Part shown: positions 21,559 to 31,423 of the stretch, one piece after another
Layout: every line of letters begins with the position of its first letter
How positions within the stretch are numbered: the stretch's first letter is position 1
DNA from: Diaporthe sp. PMI_573
Taxonomy: Eukaryota; Ascomycota; Sordariomycetes; Diaporthales; Diaporthaceae
Assembly (NCBI GenBank): GCA_021399435.1
Contig: JAJTUP010000067.1
Location: 248,001 to 312,000 of the forward strand
DNA: 64,000 bases
Reading direction: 5' to 3'
The notes under the pieces: model-generated
Told to the model about the DNA's origin: nothing
The model's input: the letters and a program-made list of their open reading frames with translations, nothing else
The model's database searches: none
Position numbers and translations under genes: made by a program

Positions 21559-23065
21559 ATGTACGATCTACTGAATAAGAGGTGGAGGTTGATGTTGAAA
21601 ACAGACCCTGCGTCCAAACTCCTCGTCGTGGAGGATACAGTCCTAGAGATGCCGGCGAACTGTCTTTATTGTCAGTGCGAGTTGCAGGAGATGGCCCAGC
21701 TATGCCAGGGCTGCAAGAATTTCGCACTCTTCCCCAAGTGCTATAGTAATAGAAGTCGGCGGGCCCGGCGAGCCCATGACAACTGCAAAGGAGCACATAC
21801 CTTTAAGGGAGTTGATTTGAACAGATAGGTTCAGGTGATCATTTTCATGTATTTTGTCAACCTTTGTAAAAGCAATGGCTATTGTGGTGTCGAGAGGAAG
21901 AAATATTTGGGATAGGACAACTTGTTCCAAAGTAGTCAGCTTCTGTGTGTCTGGCGAACCACACTACCCCGAACCCGATCATATCTTTGACCTGATCAGA
22001 GAAGACGAGAATGACTCGCGGGATGGCATGGTGACGTCTGAGGTCACGCCAAACGTGTCTTCCAGACCCCCCGCCGACGCCGCTTGCGACGGACTGGGCG
22101 AGAGTTGTGCAGTAGAAGGGGCCAGCCCTGTGGAATCTGTCACTGGCACCGTTGGATCTAGAACTGGAACTCCTCATGTTGGACAGACTGACGACAATGA
22201 CGATAGTGCTGAGACTGTCGCCGTCGAGCACAGCAGCATCGAATGCTTGGGGCCTAGTGATGAGGAGGATGCTGATATCCACACCGAGTCTCGGCGGATG
22301 CCATCAACACCGACCCGTCCCAGACGAGCTCGACAAATACGACTGCGTATAAAGCGGAAGTCTCGAGCCCCGCCTTTTAACTCCTACATACCAGTCCCTT
22401 CCGGGCGGGAGAGCCTGTTCCAGTTTATATGCAGAGCCGTGGACTAGTACTTCCAATACTAGACTGACTTTATGGAGCGACGGATAAAACAAAGGATTGA
22501 GAAACGGGTCGAGCAACGAATCGTGCAGCGCATAGAGTAACAGATTGAGCAATATATAATGGCGCGATCACCACGGCATTCTGTTGGGAAGCGGAAAGCT
22601 GTTACTCGTGTAGGATCCGACAGGAACACAGTGGGGATTCGTGATGGAAATGAGGAGCCTGAGAACGATGAATCGCAGGCTGGTCCTAGTAACAATGATG
22701 GCAATTTTGATGACATCAGTGACGACGATGATCACGATGACGATGGTGCAGACGACGACGATGGGTCCTCGATAGATAGAATCCTTGGCTTTGAGCTTGA
22801 GGACCTCGGACAGCAGCTGAGGAGGAATAATCGCCCGTGGTTACCTCATGACCGACAACAGCTGCGCAGGCTCAAGGAGCAGGGCCTGACGGACCAAGAG
22901 ATTGGACTTCAGCTGGGCCGCAGTCCTGGTGGCGTGGCACAGCAATGGAATGGAGGAAGCAGAAATAGGTTAAGGAAGCGTGCCATATTTCTCATGCTAG
23001 ACTTCGCGTATGTGCCGTTCCATTTCCCCGTCGCGCCATATGAACTCCGTGCAAGTCTTGGGTAG
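21559..23065 (+). pseudogene. Zinc-finger/Myb-like protein, copy 2 (in-frame stops at Gln sites)
   Basis: A first exon (21,559-21,828) encodes a Cys/His cluster CLYCQCELQEMAQLCQGCKNF...C...H..C, similar to the finger of the facing gene. A second segment (21,854 onward, different frame, so an intron is likely between them) encodes an acidic Ser/Thr-rich linker, a basic patch RPRRARQIRLRIKRKSR, then a coiled-coil MERRIKQRIEKRVEQRIVQR and a Myb-like end RPWLPHDRQQLRRLKEQGL / TDQEIGLQLGRSPGGVAQQW (about 22,830-22,950). The second segment stays in one frame from 21,854 to 23,065 except for three stops (22,445 TAG, 22,460 TAG, 22,538 TAA), each where the heptad pattern calls for Gln. This suggests three C-to-T changes in an otherwise preserved gene. 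The product was probably a nuclear DNA-binding protein. Confidence 0.55.
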
Positions 23066-23109
23066 AAAGAACGTCGCACGCCTGCCGGATGGATGCAGTC
23101 TGACCACGG

Positions 23110-24802
23110 CTAAGCTGGACCATCCGGAACTGCCCTGGTATCAACCCCAAACCAGTCCTCCATTGCCGCCTTGAATGTGCTCTGGACCCACTCTCTGACA
23201 GCTTTCAGAGAGTCTACCAACACATAGATTTCCATTATAGACTCTGTACAGCCTATCTTTACAGGCCCGTGTAATGTAATTGACGTGGCCGCGTCAAAGA
23301 AAGCAAAGTATAGATCCCATTGATGTCCCACAACTGTTATTAGGGGTACCGGGACTAGTCGTCTCTGTTGCTCGAGTTGACGAAGCCGTAGCAACTGCTC
23401 CTCGTCACGGACCGAAGCGACACTTGTCGCAAATACGTCCCGGCGCAGGAAACTCATTCGCTTATACCAGGCTGCGGTCCAGACCCCAAGCTGTAGAAGA
23501 GGATCTACTGCTGATAGCTCTGTTTTTGTCTCAATAGACACAGCTATCACACTGTCTTGGATAGACTGGTATGCTGTTTGGTTGATATGACGGCGCCCCC
23601 CTTTAAGGGAGACTCTTGTTGCAAGATCGGTGATGGCCTCTTGGAGGGCACTGTTCTTGGGAACGTCCATTACAAGCCCATAGTCAACAATCTTAGTGTC
23701 GCTGCGGCTATGGAGTTGTGTAAGGTTCCGTCTAGGCGAGCCGATCCCTTCGAACACTCCAGAAAAGGCCGAGCTGGTCGAGCTGGCCGTGACGGTGACA
23801 CAGAATTCTGATAGGAGGTCGATATTAAGCCCAGCACTGCTTGCAGCATCCGTGCTCCTCTTCAATGGGATGGAGTCACCCTCCATCGTGGCAGTCATGA
23901 TGGCCTCCGCCCGAACAGAGGGCTTCTCTGCCTCTGCCTCCGCCTCCGCCTCTGCCTGTTCATCCTGGTCCTGAAATACCTGGTTCAGCAATGGAGCATA
24001 GACAGTTGCGTTCCAGCCGCATTCATTCCGTTGGTACATTTTTGACCGCTTGGCTTCACGGAGGACCTTGCGTAGCAAGATGAATTCAGCTTTGGCGTAA
24101 TCGGCAGGAGTTAAGCCATCGGAGCCCGCAGAGAGATTTGGCTGACGAAAGCAGTGTGGTGGGGGCCCCATTAGATGTGTCTTCTTGTACGCGGTAGTGA
24201 ACTGTTCGCAGATCTCTGCCGGCACTATCCCACGCCTCCATTCATTAGACTCCTGTATCTGTTGGTAAAGATGCTTGATTTGCTGGAAGGCTGACGGCGA
24301 CGCTGCTGCTAAACTCTCCGTGTCCCACTGCTGAATGTACACTGGTGTCTCAAGCTTCAGAAGGTAGTCCCGTGTTTTCGAGTCGCTCTTTGGTTTTTTT
24401 GGGGTCGGCCGGGTTCGTTGTCGATGCTGCTGTACGGGGGTCGGGTCATCGTCGCCTTCTGTACCATCGTGTCAGTCCGGCAGCTATGCTCACAGGAAGT
24501 CCAAGCTGTGGCCGCCTACCTTCGAGGTCCAAATCATCACCACGTCGTTTCTGCCCCCGTATAGGGGTGCTCTGGTGTGCCATGAGCCCTGTTTCTGTTG
24601 CCGGAGGAGTGTTCAGGGGCCACCGCGTGTTGTATGGGTGTGTGAAGCTGTCACCACTGCTACCGCGATCGCCGTGGCTATGTTTGGAGCGCTTGCGACA
24701 CTCGTCACGGCTGCGTGCACAGCTCGGAGCTTCTTGGGCGACTTCCGGCGGGGCAGCAGGAGTGATGTGCTTGAGCCACTCGAGGATGCCGCTGGTCGAC
24801 AT
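23110..24802 (-). CDS. PD-(D/E)XK nuclease-like protein (PDDEXK_11 type)
   Basis: Exon 1 (24,802-24,520) and exon 2 (24,458-23,110) join over a 61-bp intron (GTAGGC...GTACAG on the minus strand) to give 543 residues. It starts with the family-typical MSTSGILEWLKHI and a basic, low-complexity N-terminus. The domain follows: MYQRNECGWNATVYAPLL (about 235-252), KIVDYGLVMD with Asp353, VSIETKTE with Glu404-x-Lys406, QLGVWTAAWYKRM, PLITVVGHQWDLYFAF, and the closing block IGCTESIMEIYVLVDSLKAVREWV. Asp plus E-x-K matches the PD-(D/E)XK catalytic pattern, so the active site looks intact. An (EA)n run at about residues 264-272 is encoded by a hexanucleotide-like repeat. These fungal proteins are orphan nuclease-like proteins of unknown target. 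No stop or frameshift is seen; this is the best preserved gene of the island. Confidence 0.75.
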
Positions 24803-25079
24803 TTGGGGATGATGGGCGATGGGCGATGGGCAATGGCGGGCATTTGGGCGTGGGGAGATGTCGAGGCGCCCGGGTGTTGTTTACCCACGAGCGCGTTACC
24901 AAGCAACGGGCGGGGGCGGCCTGGTACTCCGTACAGTGACGTGACTTGGAGGCGGCCTTCTGAGGTACAAGCTGTGGCGCAGGCCGAGGCTGCATATTAT
25001 CCTCTGATTGGCCGGAAGGTAAATGTGGGGTCAGGATGAGCTAAGCCTTTATACCTGCCCAAATAACAGAGTTTTAAAA
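24803..25079. other. 5' region of the PDDEXK_11-like gene
   Basis: It contains a GATGGGCGATGGGCGATGGGC run near 24,809-24,835 immediately upstream of the start codon. I see no separate gene. Confidence 0.4.
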
Positions 25080-25340
25080 CTACACTATAACTATATAATA
25101 GTAAACTAGTTAGTATTAAATAAATATAATATTTTATAAATATATAATTAAGTTTAAAAATAAAGTTTAATTAGTCTTATAGATATTTAGATAAAAATAA
25201 TTTCTTTACCTTTATTACTATAGCCTTATATAATAAGTTTTAACTTTTTAACTAGTCTAGTTAACTTATTTTTAATCTTATATACTATATATATCTTATA
25301 GACTCTTAATATCTTATATATTATTAGGTTATATTATATA
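25080..25340. other. AT-rich island between GC-normal blocks
   Basis: About 260 bp with the same strong AT bias and TA-dinucleotide richness as the RIP-degraded transposons, with sharp borders on both sides. No terminal repeats or coding remnants could be identified; it is probably a short repeat fragment degraded by RIP. Confidence 0.5.
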
Positions 25341-25984
25341 AAGTAAAAGCGGACGCGGTGCTGGCCCCTCCGGGTTTGGCGCCGTCTCGATTCGCCCTAG
25401 CGCTGACCACCATCCAGGCCCGTGCCGGCAGCCCGTCTTGCTCTGCGTATAAGTATGACCCTTGCCTACCTGTCCTGACCTCGTACCGTCGACTTCTGTT
25501 CTCTCGCCCTCTCACCCTCTTCACCTTGTCATTTCTCTCATCCTCCACCCTCTTGGGTCCCTGCCCACTCTCTGTTGCCGCCCTCATCCTCTTACCCCTA
25601 TCCACACTCCACTCGTACTCGTCCCCTCAAACCGGTGTTCGACTTGCCGTCTACCTCGTGAACCTCGCCCGGCTGCACCCCGACCCCCTGCCTGGCGATG
25701 TGCAGAAGTATCGAGAGGCCTATCATGGTGGCTGAATGAAGCCAGTGGGCATGCGGCGCGCGGTCAGGGCAGGCCACCATGGGACAACGCAGGTTCACGA
25801 AGTGCCGTGGCCTCATCCTTTCATGCTGTGGTGTGCCTTGTGGACTGCATCCCCGCATCCCGCGCGTACACAGACGACGACCCATTCCTTCAAGAGCGGC
25901 CGCAAGGCAGACACACGGCGGAGGGGGCGCTGCAAAATGGGATCCATCGCGTCTGAAGGTGTGTGTCAGCGAGGCGACAACCCC
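25341..25984. other. GC-normal stretch without a supported gene
   Basis: Pyrimidine-rich on the plus strand. Overlapping open frames on both strands have no recognisable motif. Confidence 0.35.
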
Positions 25985-26173
25985 GGCTGTCATATCACAT
26001 GAGCTGATTTATCCCGGCTGTGTCATCACATGGGCTGATTTTATCCCGGCTGTGTCATCACATGGGCTGATTTTATCCCGGCTGTGTCATCACATGGGCT
26101 GATTTTATCCCGGCTGTGTCATCACATGGGCTGATTTATCCCGGCCGTGTCATCACATGGGCTGATTTATCCC
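25985..26173 (+). repeat. Minisatellite, 6 units of 31-32 bp
   Basis: Six tandem copies of GGCTGTGTCATCACATGGGC followed by TGATTTTATCCC. Units differ by one T in the TTTT run and a few substitutions. The repeat carries no open frame of interest and no known function. The middle three copies are nearly identical, implying recent amplification. Confidence 0.9.
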
Positions 26174-26710
26174 GGCCATTGCAAGGGGCGCTATGGAACG
26201 TGCCATCATTCAAGGGATCTGGTTCGCTGCGAGGACGGTATCGTGCGAGTGCGGCTTCCCGGAGGCCTCTGTTCCGTCTCGGGAGATCTGTGGTTGGAGG
26301 AATTGGCCACCGAGAAATCCTCCCCTCCAGGGGAGACGGTGCAAAAGCTCCCGTGCACATTTTTCGTGAGGTTCTTCACCGTCGGACCTGCCGGGCTATC
26401 AGTGAATTACGACGAGGAAAACACAACGAGACAGCCCTGATCGACTCCTGAGCGACAAAGGACGAGCTACAACAAATGCGCGCTCTGTGACCTCGGTCTG
26501 TCAGATTTTTGATCATTGCGGTGCAACTGCTGAGCCCATAGGAGCAAGGGTGGTACAAGCCGATGCAATGTCTTGATGAAACACTGCCAACTGGTAATGC
26601 CGCCGAACGTCTTGCGTGTACACTATAGCAATTCGCTCGCCCCACATCGGAAACCCTGGCTGTTGACGAATTTAGGCAGACGTTAAAAAGCTGCCCCCTT
26701 CACCACTCAC

Positions 26711-26722
26711 ATATATAAAAGG
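26711..26722 (+). promoter_or_regulatory. TATA box of the chromodomain gene
   Basis: ATATATAAAAGG lies about 85-95 bp upstream of the ATG at 26,807, a usual distance for a fungal TATA promoter with a short leader. The ATG context (AACGATGGC) is favourable. Confidence 0.6.
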
Positions 26723-26806
26723 TCCTCCCTCAAGGGCTCAGATATAATTTTACCACCTTTACTCAGTTCCAAGGATTTTACTCGAGATATTTAAACCCCG
26801 AAAACG

Positions 26807-28319
26807 ATGGCACAGATTTCCCTTGAAAATCAGATTTTCTACCAGCACGGTCCGGCAGCGAGTCCAAGGACCAGCAGCCCCTACGTTGCCCCAGTTGAAA
26901 GTCTGCCCCCCCCCCGCCGGGACGGCGCCGCGGACCGCTGCGCTCCTGGTGACGACGGTCAACCCCATGCTTCCCGACCGATTGAAAACTTTTCACCTAA
27001 ATTCGAACCTCGCGGCTTTGCCATTGTAGGTGCGTAACCAGGGCTTTCTCCCCATCAGCGGGCCATGATATTAACACATCCGAGCAGATCAGGGTTTCAG
27101 GACCGTGCTTAACGGTGGCAGAGATGCGATGGAGGAGCCGCCCGTCATATGCCAAGCTAATCTGCCGTCAACGGTAGCCGTGGAGAGCCCTCCCGAAGCC
27201 GTCGCCGCTCTTCGCAACCGTGATACTGCAAACAGCACTTCTCCGCAAAGATGTGCCCAACCGCTGCACCTCCCACCGCGATCACCGGAGCGGGTGAAAG
27301 ATCAAAGCGAGCCGGCCTCGCAAGAAAGCACCTCGTCCAACGCAAATCGGACATCTCCATCGCAAGACGCTACGGCCGGCCATGCCGCTACAGAGGGATC
27401 CAACTTGGCACTGACGGCCGCGGAGGATTCATCGTTGCTCAGCCAAAACCCTTCTCCTGTAGCCTTTGCACAGCCGGAAAATGCGACCATTCGAGAGAGC
27501 AGGCCAATCTCAGGGAGTGTGGACGACGACGAGGATCGAGCCTCGCCACATCGCGTCATGCAGGGTGGGGATGTGGCGGCCCGCCGGGATCGCGACGGCT
27601 CTCCCGATATTGGTAGTAATGATGCCGATGCCGAGAGTGTGCAGCAACCTCTCGCGCAAGGTCGCAAGCGACGTAAGGTGGACCCTCGAAAAATCATGCC
27701 TCCCAGACAGGACGCGGAGGACAATTATGGTCTTGTCGAGGGCAGCGGAAATGGGGGGTTTGTTCGTCCACGGAAGCGCCGCAGGAGAACCTTCCAGGGC
27801 CCTATCCGCGCGACGGCTGTTGCCGGGTCAGGACGAGTCCAACTTCCACGGCTTTCAGATGATCCGGTCAAAGCATTTTCCGAAAAATTGGCAGAATTGC
27901 TGTCTGATACACCTTTATCTGAAAATCTGGCGGAATTGCTATCTGACGCAGCATATGTTAAAAGTGCGAATGTGAACGGTTACACTGTTTTTACACTGTA
28001 ATTCAAATGCTCGAGACACAACACACATGCACCACAGTCTCGGTACCTATTCGATTCGCCGGCTAGTGGTGAGTTACCCCCCGATGACGGTTCCTTATCT
28101 CCGCGCAGGGGACACAACGCCTACTCCCCGCCATCGCCGGGAAAGAAGATCGAGTATAAAGTTGAAGAGATTAGAGCGCACAGAACGCAAGAAGATGGCT
28201 GTTATGTCCGGGTTAAATGGGAAGGCTACAGGCGTCCGACCTGGGAACCAGTGGCGAATCTGGCTGAGGCTTGTGCACTTGATGATTACGAGGCGAAAAT
28301 TGATCAAAAACTAGTTTGA
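26807..28319 (+). CDS. Chromodomain protein (HP1-like chromo domain, 454 aa)
   Basis: Three exons, 26,807-27,025, 27,093-27,956 and 28,038-28,319, are joined by introns of 67 bp (GTAGGT...ATCAG) and 81 bp (GTTAAA...CACAG); all phases agree. Residues 1-350 are low-complexity with basic clusters (GRKRRKVDPRK, RPRKRRRR) that would give nuclear import and DNA binding. A short duplicated motif, KLAELLSD / NLAELLSD, lies near 340-355. The C-terminus is a chromodomain: EYKVEEIRAHR, CYVRVKWEGY, RRPTWEPVANL. The aromatic-cage residues Tyr401, Trp422 and Tyr425 are present, so methyl-lysine binding is plausible. There is no chromoshadow domain and no integrase, so it is neither a standard HP1 nor a retrotransposon piece. 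A role at silent chromatin is an inference. The gene looks intact and has a TATA promoter. Confidence 0.75.
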
Positions 28320-28540
28320 TTATTGGATTACGTGGAACAATGTTATACGAATATTGAAGAAGAAAAGGAATTTGTGTATCTTAAATAAAGTTTCCGAGGT
28401 GAATGTCAACGGCTGGTAGCTGATGGCATGATAAACTCCTTGATGGGGCAATTTGGCCAGCCCTTGCTGATAATGGTTGTGATAATTCCTGGATTGCTGT
28501 ACCCATCTGACGAGGTGCCCCCGAGGCCTTGCAGGCAAGC

Positions 28541-28921
28541 CTACGCTGTAGCCAGTATCGACCAGTAAAGGAAAGTTCTACGTCTACCTATGCAATAAAA
28601 ATTGGCCGCCGTTTTTTTCCCACTAGACGTGGCTGTGGAAAGAATTGGCCACAGCCTCCGTGATGGTACGGTCCCTGCAGGGCCCACAACCCAAAAGAGA
28701 GGTTCCGTGGAGGGGTCACCTGCCCATTGCGTGATAGCTTGCTGGATGCGGATTCGAATGCCCTCCTCGAATTTCCTTTCAGGGCCTGTCTTCGCCGATG
28801 GGATGTAGTCTGGGGCTTGTGCCGTCGCCGCAACAACGGATAATTGAGATTTAAGCGATTGGAAAAGTCCTGAGATTGTGAGCGATTCGCTGGCGTTTAT
28901 GCCTGCCTTCGACGCATTCAA
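28541..28921 (-). pseudogene. NACHT-type NTPase N-terminal fragment, P-loop destroyed
   Basis: It reads from MNASKAGINASES through GPERKFEEGIRIRIQQAITQ and WAGDPSTEPLFWVVGPAGT, the lead-in to the Walker A motif of fungal NACHT/NLR-like proteins. The next residues should be G-K-S/T. Instead the sequence jumps frame, and downstream family-like sequence (TITEAVANSFHS) is found in another frame, as if the codons for G-K-S were deleted. A further frame break precedes the AANFY-like strand, and the gene ends soon after. The NTPase core, repeats and effector are absent. Non-functional remnant. Confidence 0.6.
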
Positions 28922-29085
28922 GGAATCTCATCTCCAAGCCCTAGGGGTGTAGAGGGCAGGAAGTGGTGAAGAGCGGTCTATTCTCTGTAGAGGAACGGAC
29001 TGCAACATGCTGTACAGCATGGAACATTGTTCTAAGTGCGCACTCCAACGTCACGACATCTGGAGACCTCGGGCCCGGGCTCTGA

Positions 29086-29372
29086 CACGTACTGACCGGC
29101 AGAAAGTGGTACGTACTGATTGGCAGAAAGTGGTACGTACTGGCTGGCAGAAAGTGGTACGTACTAGCTGGCAGAAAGTGGTACGTACTGGCTGGCAGAA
29201 AACGGTACGTACTGACCGGCAGAAAATGGTACGTACTGACCGGCAGAAAACGGTACGTACTGATTGGGAGAAAAAGATACGTACTGACTGGCAGAAAACG
29301 GTACATGCTGATTGGAGGAAAAAAAGATACGTACTGACTAGCAGAAAAGATACGTACTGGCTGGCCGAAAGA
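29086..29372 (+). repeat. 24-bp tandem repeat, about 12 units
   Basis: The unit is ACGTACTGACTGGCAGAAAG followed by TGGT, with variation mostly in the middle dinucleotides and in the last four bases. Being 24 bp, it preserves frame on both strands: plus gives VRTDWQK(V/T/M) repeats, minus gives YRFLPVST-like repeats. Neither predicted protein has a recognised domain outside the repeat, so I treat it as a minisatellite rather than a gene. Confidence 0.85.
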
Positions 29373-29809
29373 ATGAGGATATGTGCGTGGCCATTTCGCG
29401 CTGCAGCCAACCCTAAGACAACCCTAGCTCCCACCCTGCATCATCCTACATCATCCTACTTCCCTTCACCGCTTTCTAGAGCCATATGTCTTCATTTTGG
29501 CTTTGATCAGAAAACAAGCTCGCGGCAGTTTGGCCATGTGCCACAGACAATCGTATTCAAACCCTACTGTTATCGGCACCGTATTGTTAACAAACGCTGG
29601 GTCTTGAGCGTTTAGCACTGTATGAAGGAACCGCCTACGCTCTTTGGAGCATGTATACGGATTAAAAACGAAACCACCTCTCAAGGCTTGGCAGCTCTCA
29701 ATCTCAATCCAAACAGAACAAATTCACATATTATATGACAACCACACGGTGCATCTTTCTGAAAATTGGATACAATGATCGCCTCAATTTTAGAATGTCA
29801 GCGCTGCCT

Positions 29810-30664
29810 TCCGTTTGTTAATTGGATCAAAACTGATTGGAGCAAGATTTTTTTCAAATCTGCTCCAATTTGTACCAAAATGGGAGTGCAAAACAGCTCC
29901 TTTACAACAAATAATCATAACTTGTCATCCGGGTGAAGAGCTCGTTTCCTCCGGAACCTCTGCCGTTCATATATGGGTGACTCGATGTCTATGCCGTGGG
30001 TGGAGAGGTTTTTCAGCATGGCACTACGGCCATGGTTCTCCAGTTCCACGGCAAAGATACGCCTGCTAATCTTCTGAGCTGCGTGGACGTAGACGTCGCA
30101 AGTCTCGCGCTCACTGCCAAATACAAAGCTGGTTTGGTCTCCAATATTATCGACAGTGAAGCTCAAATATGTCTTGGTTTTCACTTCGGGAACGGGATCT
30201 AGCCTGGGCAGCGGACGCTGTGACTCTCCCGTCGCTCTTTTAGGCTCTCCCTCGACCCTTACATCGCGCCCAGATCCTTCGCACCCCTTCTGGTACGCAT
30301 CGTTTGCCCCAGCCCCGGATGTGCCAATCCGGTCCCGGGCTGGTGACCCTTAGCACCGCCTACCGTGCTGGGTGCCTTCTTCTCCGCCTGCGTCTTATCG
30401 GCCCTTCCATGTCGCCCTTCTTCTACCCCTTCCCAGCCACCCTATAATCATACGTCGATAAAGACTTTGTGGTCTTTTTCGAATGCTTGAACCGGGGCGC
30501 CGAGGATTTATTCGTCGATTGTTTCTGGATTGGTCGACATCCCTGTGAGACATTGGTTGGCCATTAACTGAGTCGTGGATGCTCGTGGATGTGTGAATAG
30601 TCTCCGGTGAAGATGCAAAACCTGGGCTAAGGGGTATAGGGTCTCTTGATAATGTGAGTTCCAT
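29810..30664 (-). pseudogene. FHA-domain protein remnant
   Basis: A first segment starts MELTLSRDPIPLSPG (30,664) with a Ser/Thr-rich N-terminus. After a likely intron, a second open segment from about 30,460 leads into the FHA domain at 30,185-29,915: FVFGSERETCDVYVH, ISRRIFAVELEN, AMLKNLSTHGIDI. The ISR and the LKNLST.G blocks are the phosphothreonine-binding landmarks. After HPDDKL the frame hits a stop, but the domain continues in the next frame (MIICCKGAVLHSHFGTNW), so one indel has broken the gene. In fungi such FHA domains often precede a Ser/Thr kinase; no kinase sequence follows here. Truncated and non-functional. Confidence 0.55.
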
Positions 30665-31054
30665 TATCGATAATAGCTAGAATATGCTTCAGCAGCACTT
30701 CGACTTCGAAATATGAGTAAAAGAATAATGGCAATCCTCCTTCGACTTATTTTGCTATTAGGCTCAACAGGGAGAGAATGTTGCGGGATGCCATAACAAA
30801 TTTGTAAGAGCAAAATCTGAGCTATACCGATACCCCATCAGCAGCCGGCATGCTCCTCCTCGGTGGGCGTTGGGTTATGAGTGAGGTGGCCGCGTTCAGT
30901 CCAGAGACGCTCGTCTTTTTTTGGACCGTCGCCCCCTTCCAAGTCTGGATCTGCATGCGATTGGCTCCGATGCTCCTCCGATTGGTCATAAGTGTCCAAG
31001 AAACATCTCATAGCCTGTCTGTGAGGTTCCGCCAACACAACAACGCCCAGGAAC

Positions 31055-31423
31055 GTGACTAAGCAGACAAAAGTTTGTCTAAGGCCGTCCAATCCTCGCA
31101 TTCGGAGCACGCTGGAGCTCATCGAGCAGGTTCGCGACTCGAGGTATAAACGCCGACTCGGAGAATTTTATTCGCAGAGGAACCTACTTCCCAATGAGTA
31201 TAAGCAGCGGTTGAAGCTCATAAAATCCTTCGAAGATGTGGAATTGATAACTTATTTCAATGATAAACTGAGGTACGAGGATATTTTTTCAAGAACATAC
31301 AGAAGTCTAGATACAGGCCATCTCGGAGCTAATTTAGTATCAGGTTCAACTATACTGCAACTAAGAAGACATTCTCGGTCCGCATGCTTTCAGATTATCA
31401 CGAGGCCTTGCACAAAAGTCTAG
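31055..31423 (+). pseudogene. Fragment related to the 16,228 nuclease-like family
   Basis: Frame-open stretch with LGEFYSQRNLLPNEYKQRL, then SFEDVELITYFNDKLRYEDIF. This matches the layout of residues about 150-190 of the protein at 16,228 (LNKQEWLILQ...YIDEKLRYDYF). The conserved region carrying the IEV strand is missing; after RTYRSLDTG the sequence no longer resembles the family. No convincing start or splice sites. A decayed copy is the simplest reading. Confidence 0.4.

Noticed and set aside
22559..23065. A separate small gene starting at the ATG at 22,559
   Set aside because: It is in the same frame as the upstream segment from 21,854 and is separated only by stops at Gln-like positions, so one broken gene is the better reading.
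25985..26173. CRISPR-like spacing of the 31-32-bp repeats
   Set aside because: Units are contiguous with no unique spacers, and the host is a fungus; this is a minisatellite.
29838..29876. Inverted repeat ATTGGAGCAAGATTT / AAATCTGCTCCAAT, considered as a terminator or small RNA
   Set aside because: It falls inside the frame-shifted tail of the FHA remnant and there is no promoter or U-tract context to support an RNA gene.
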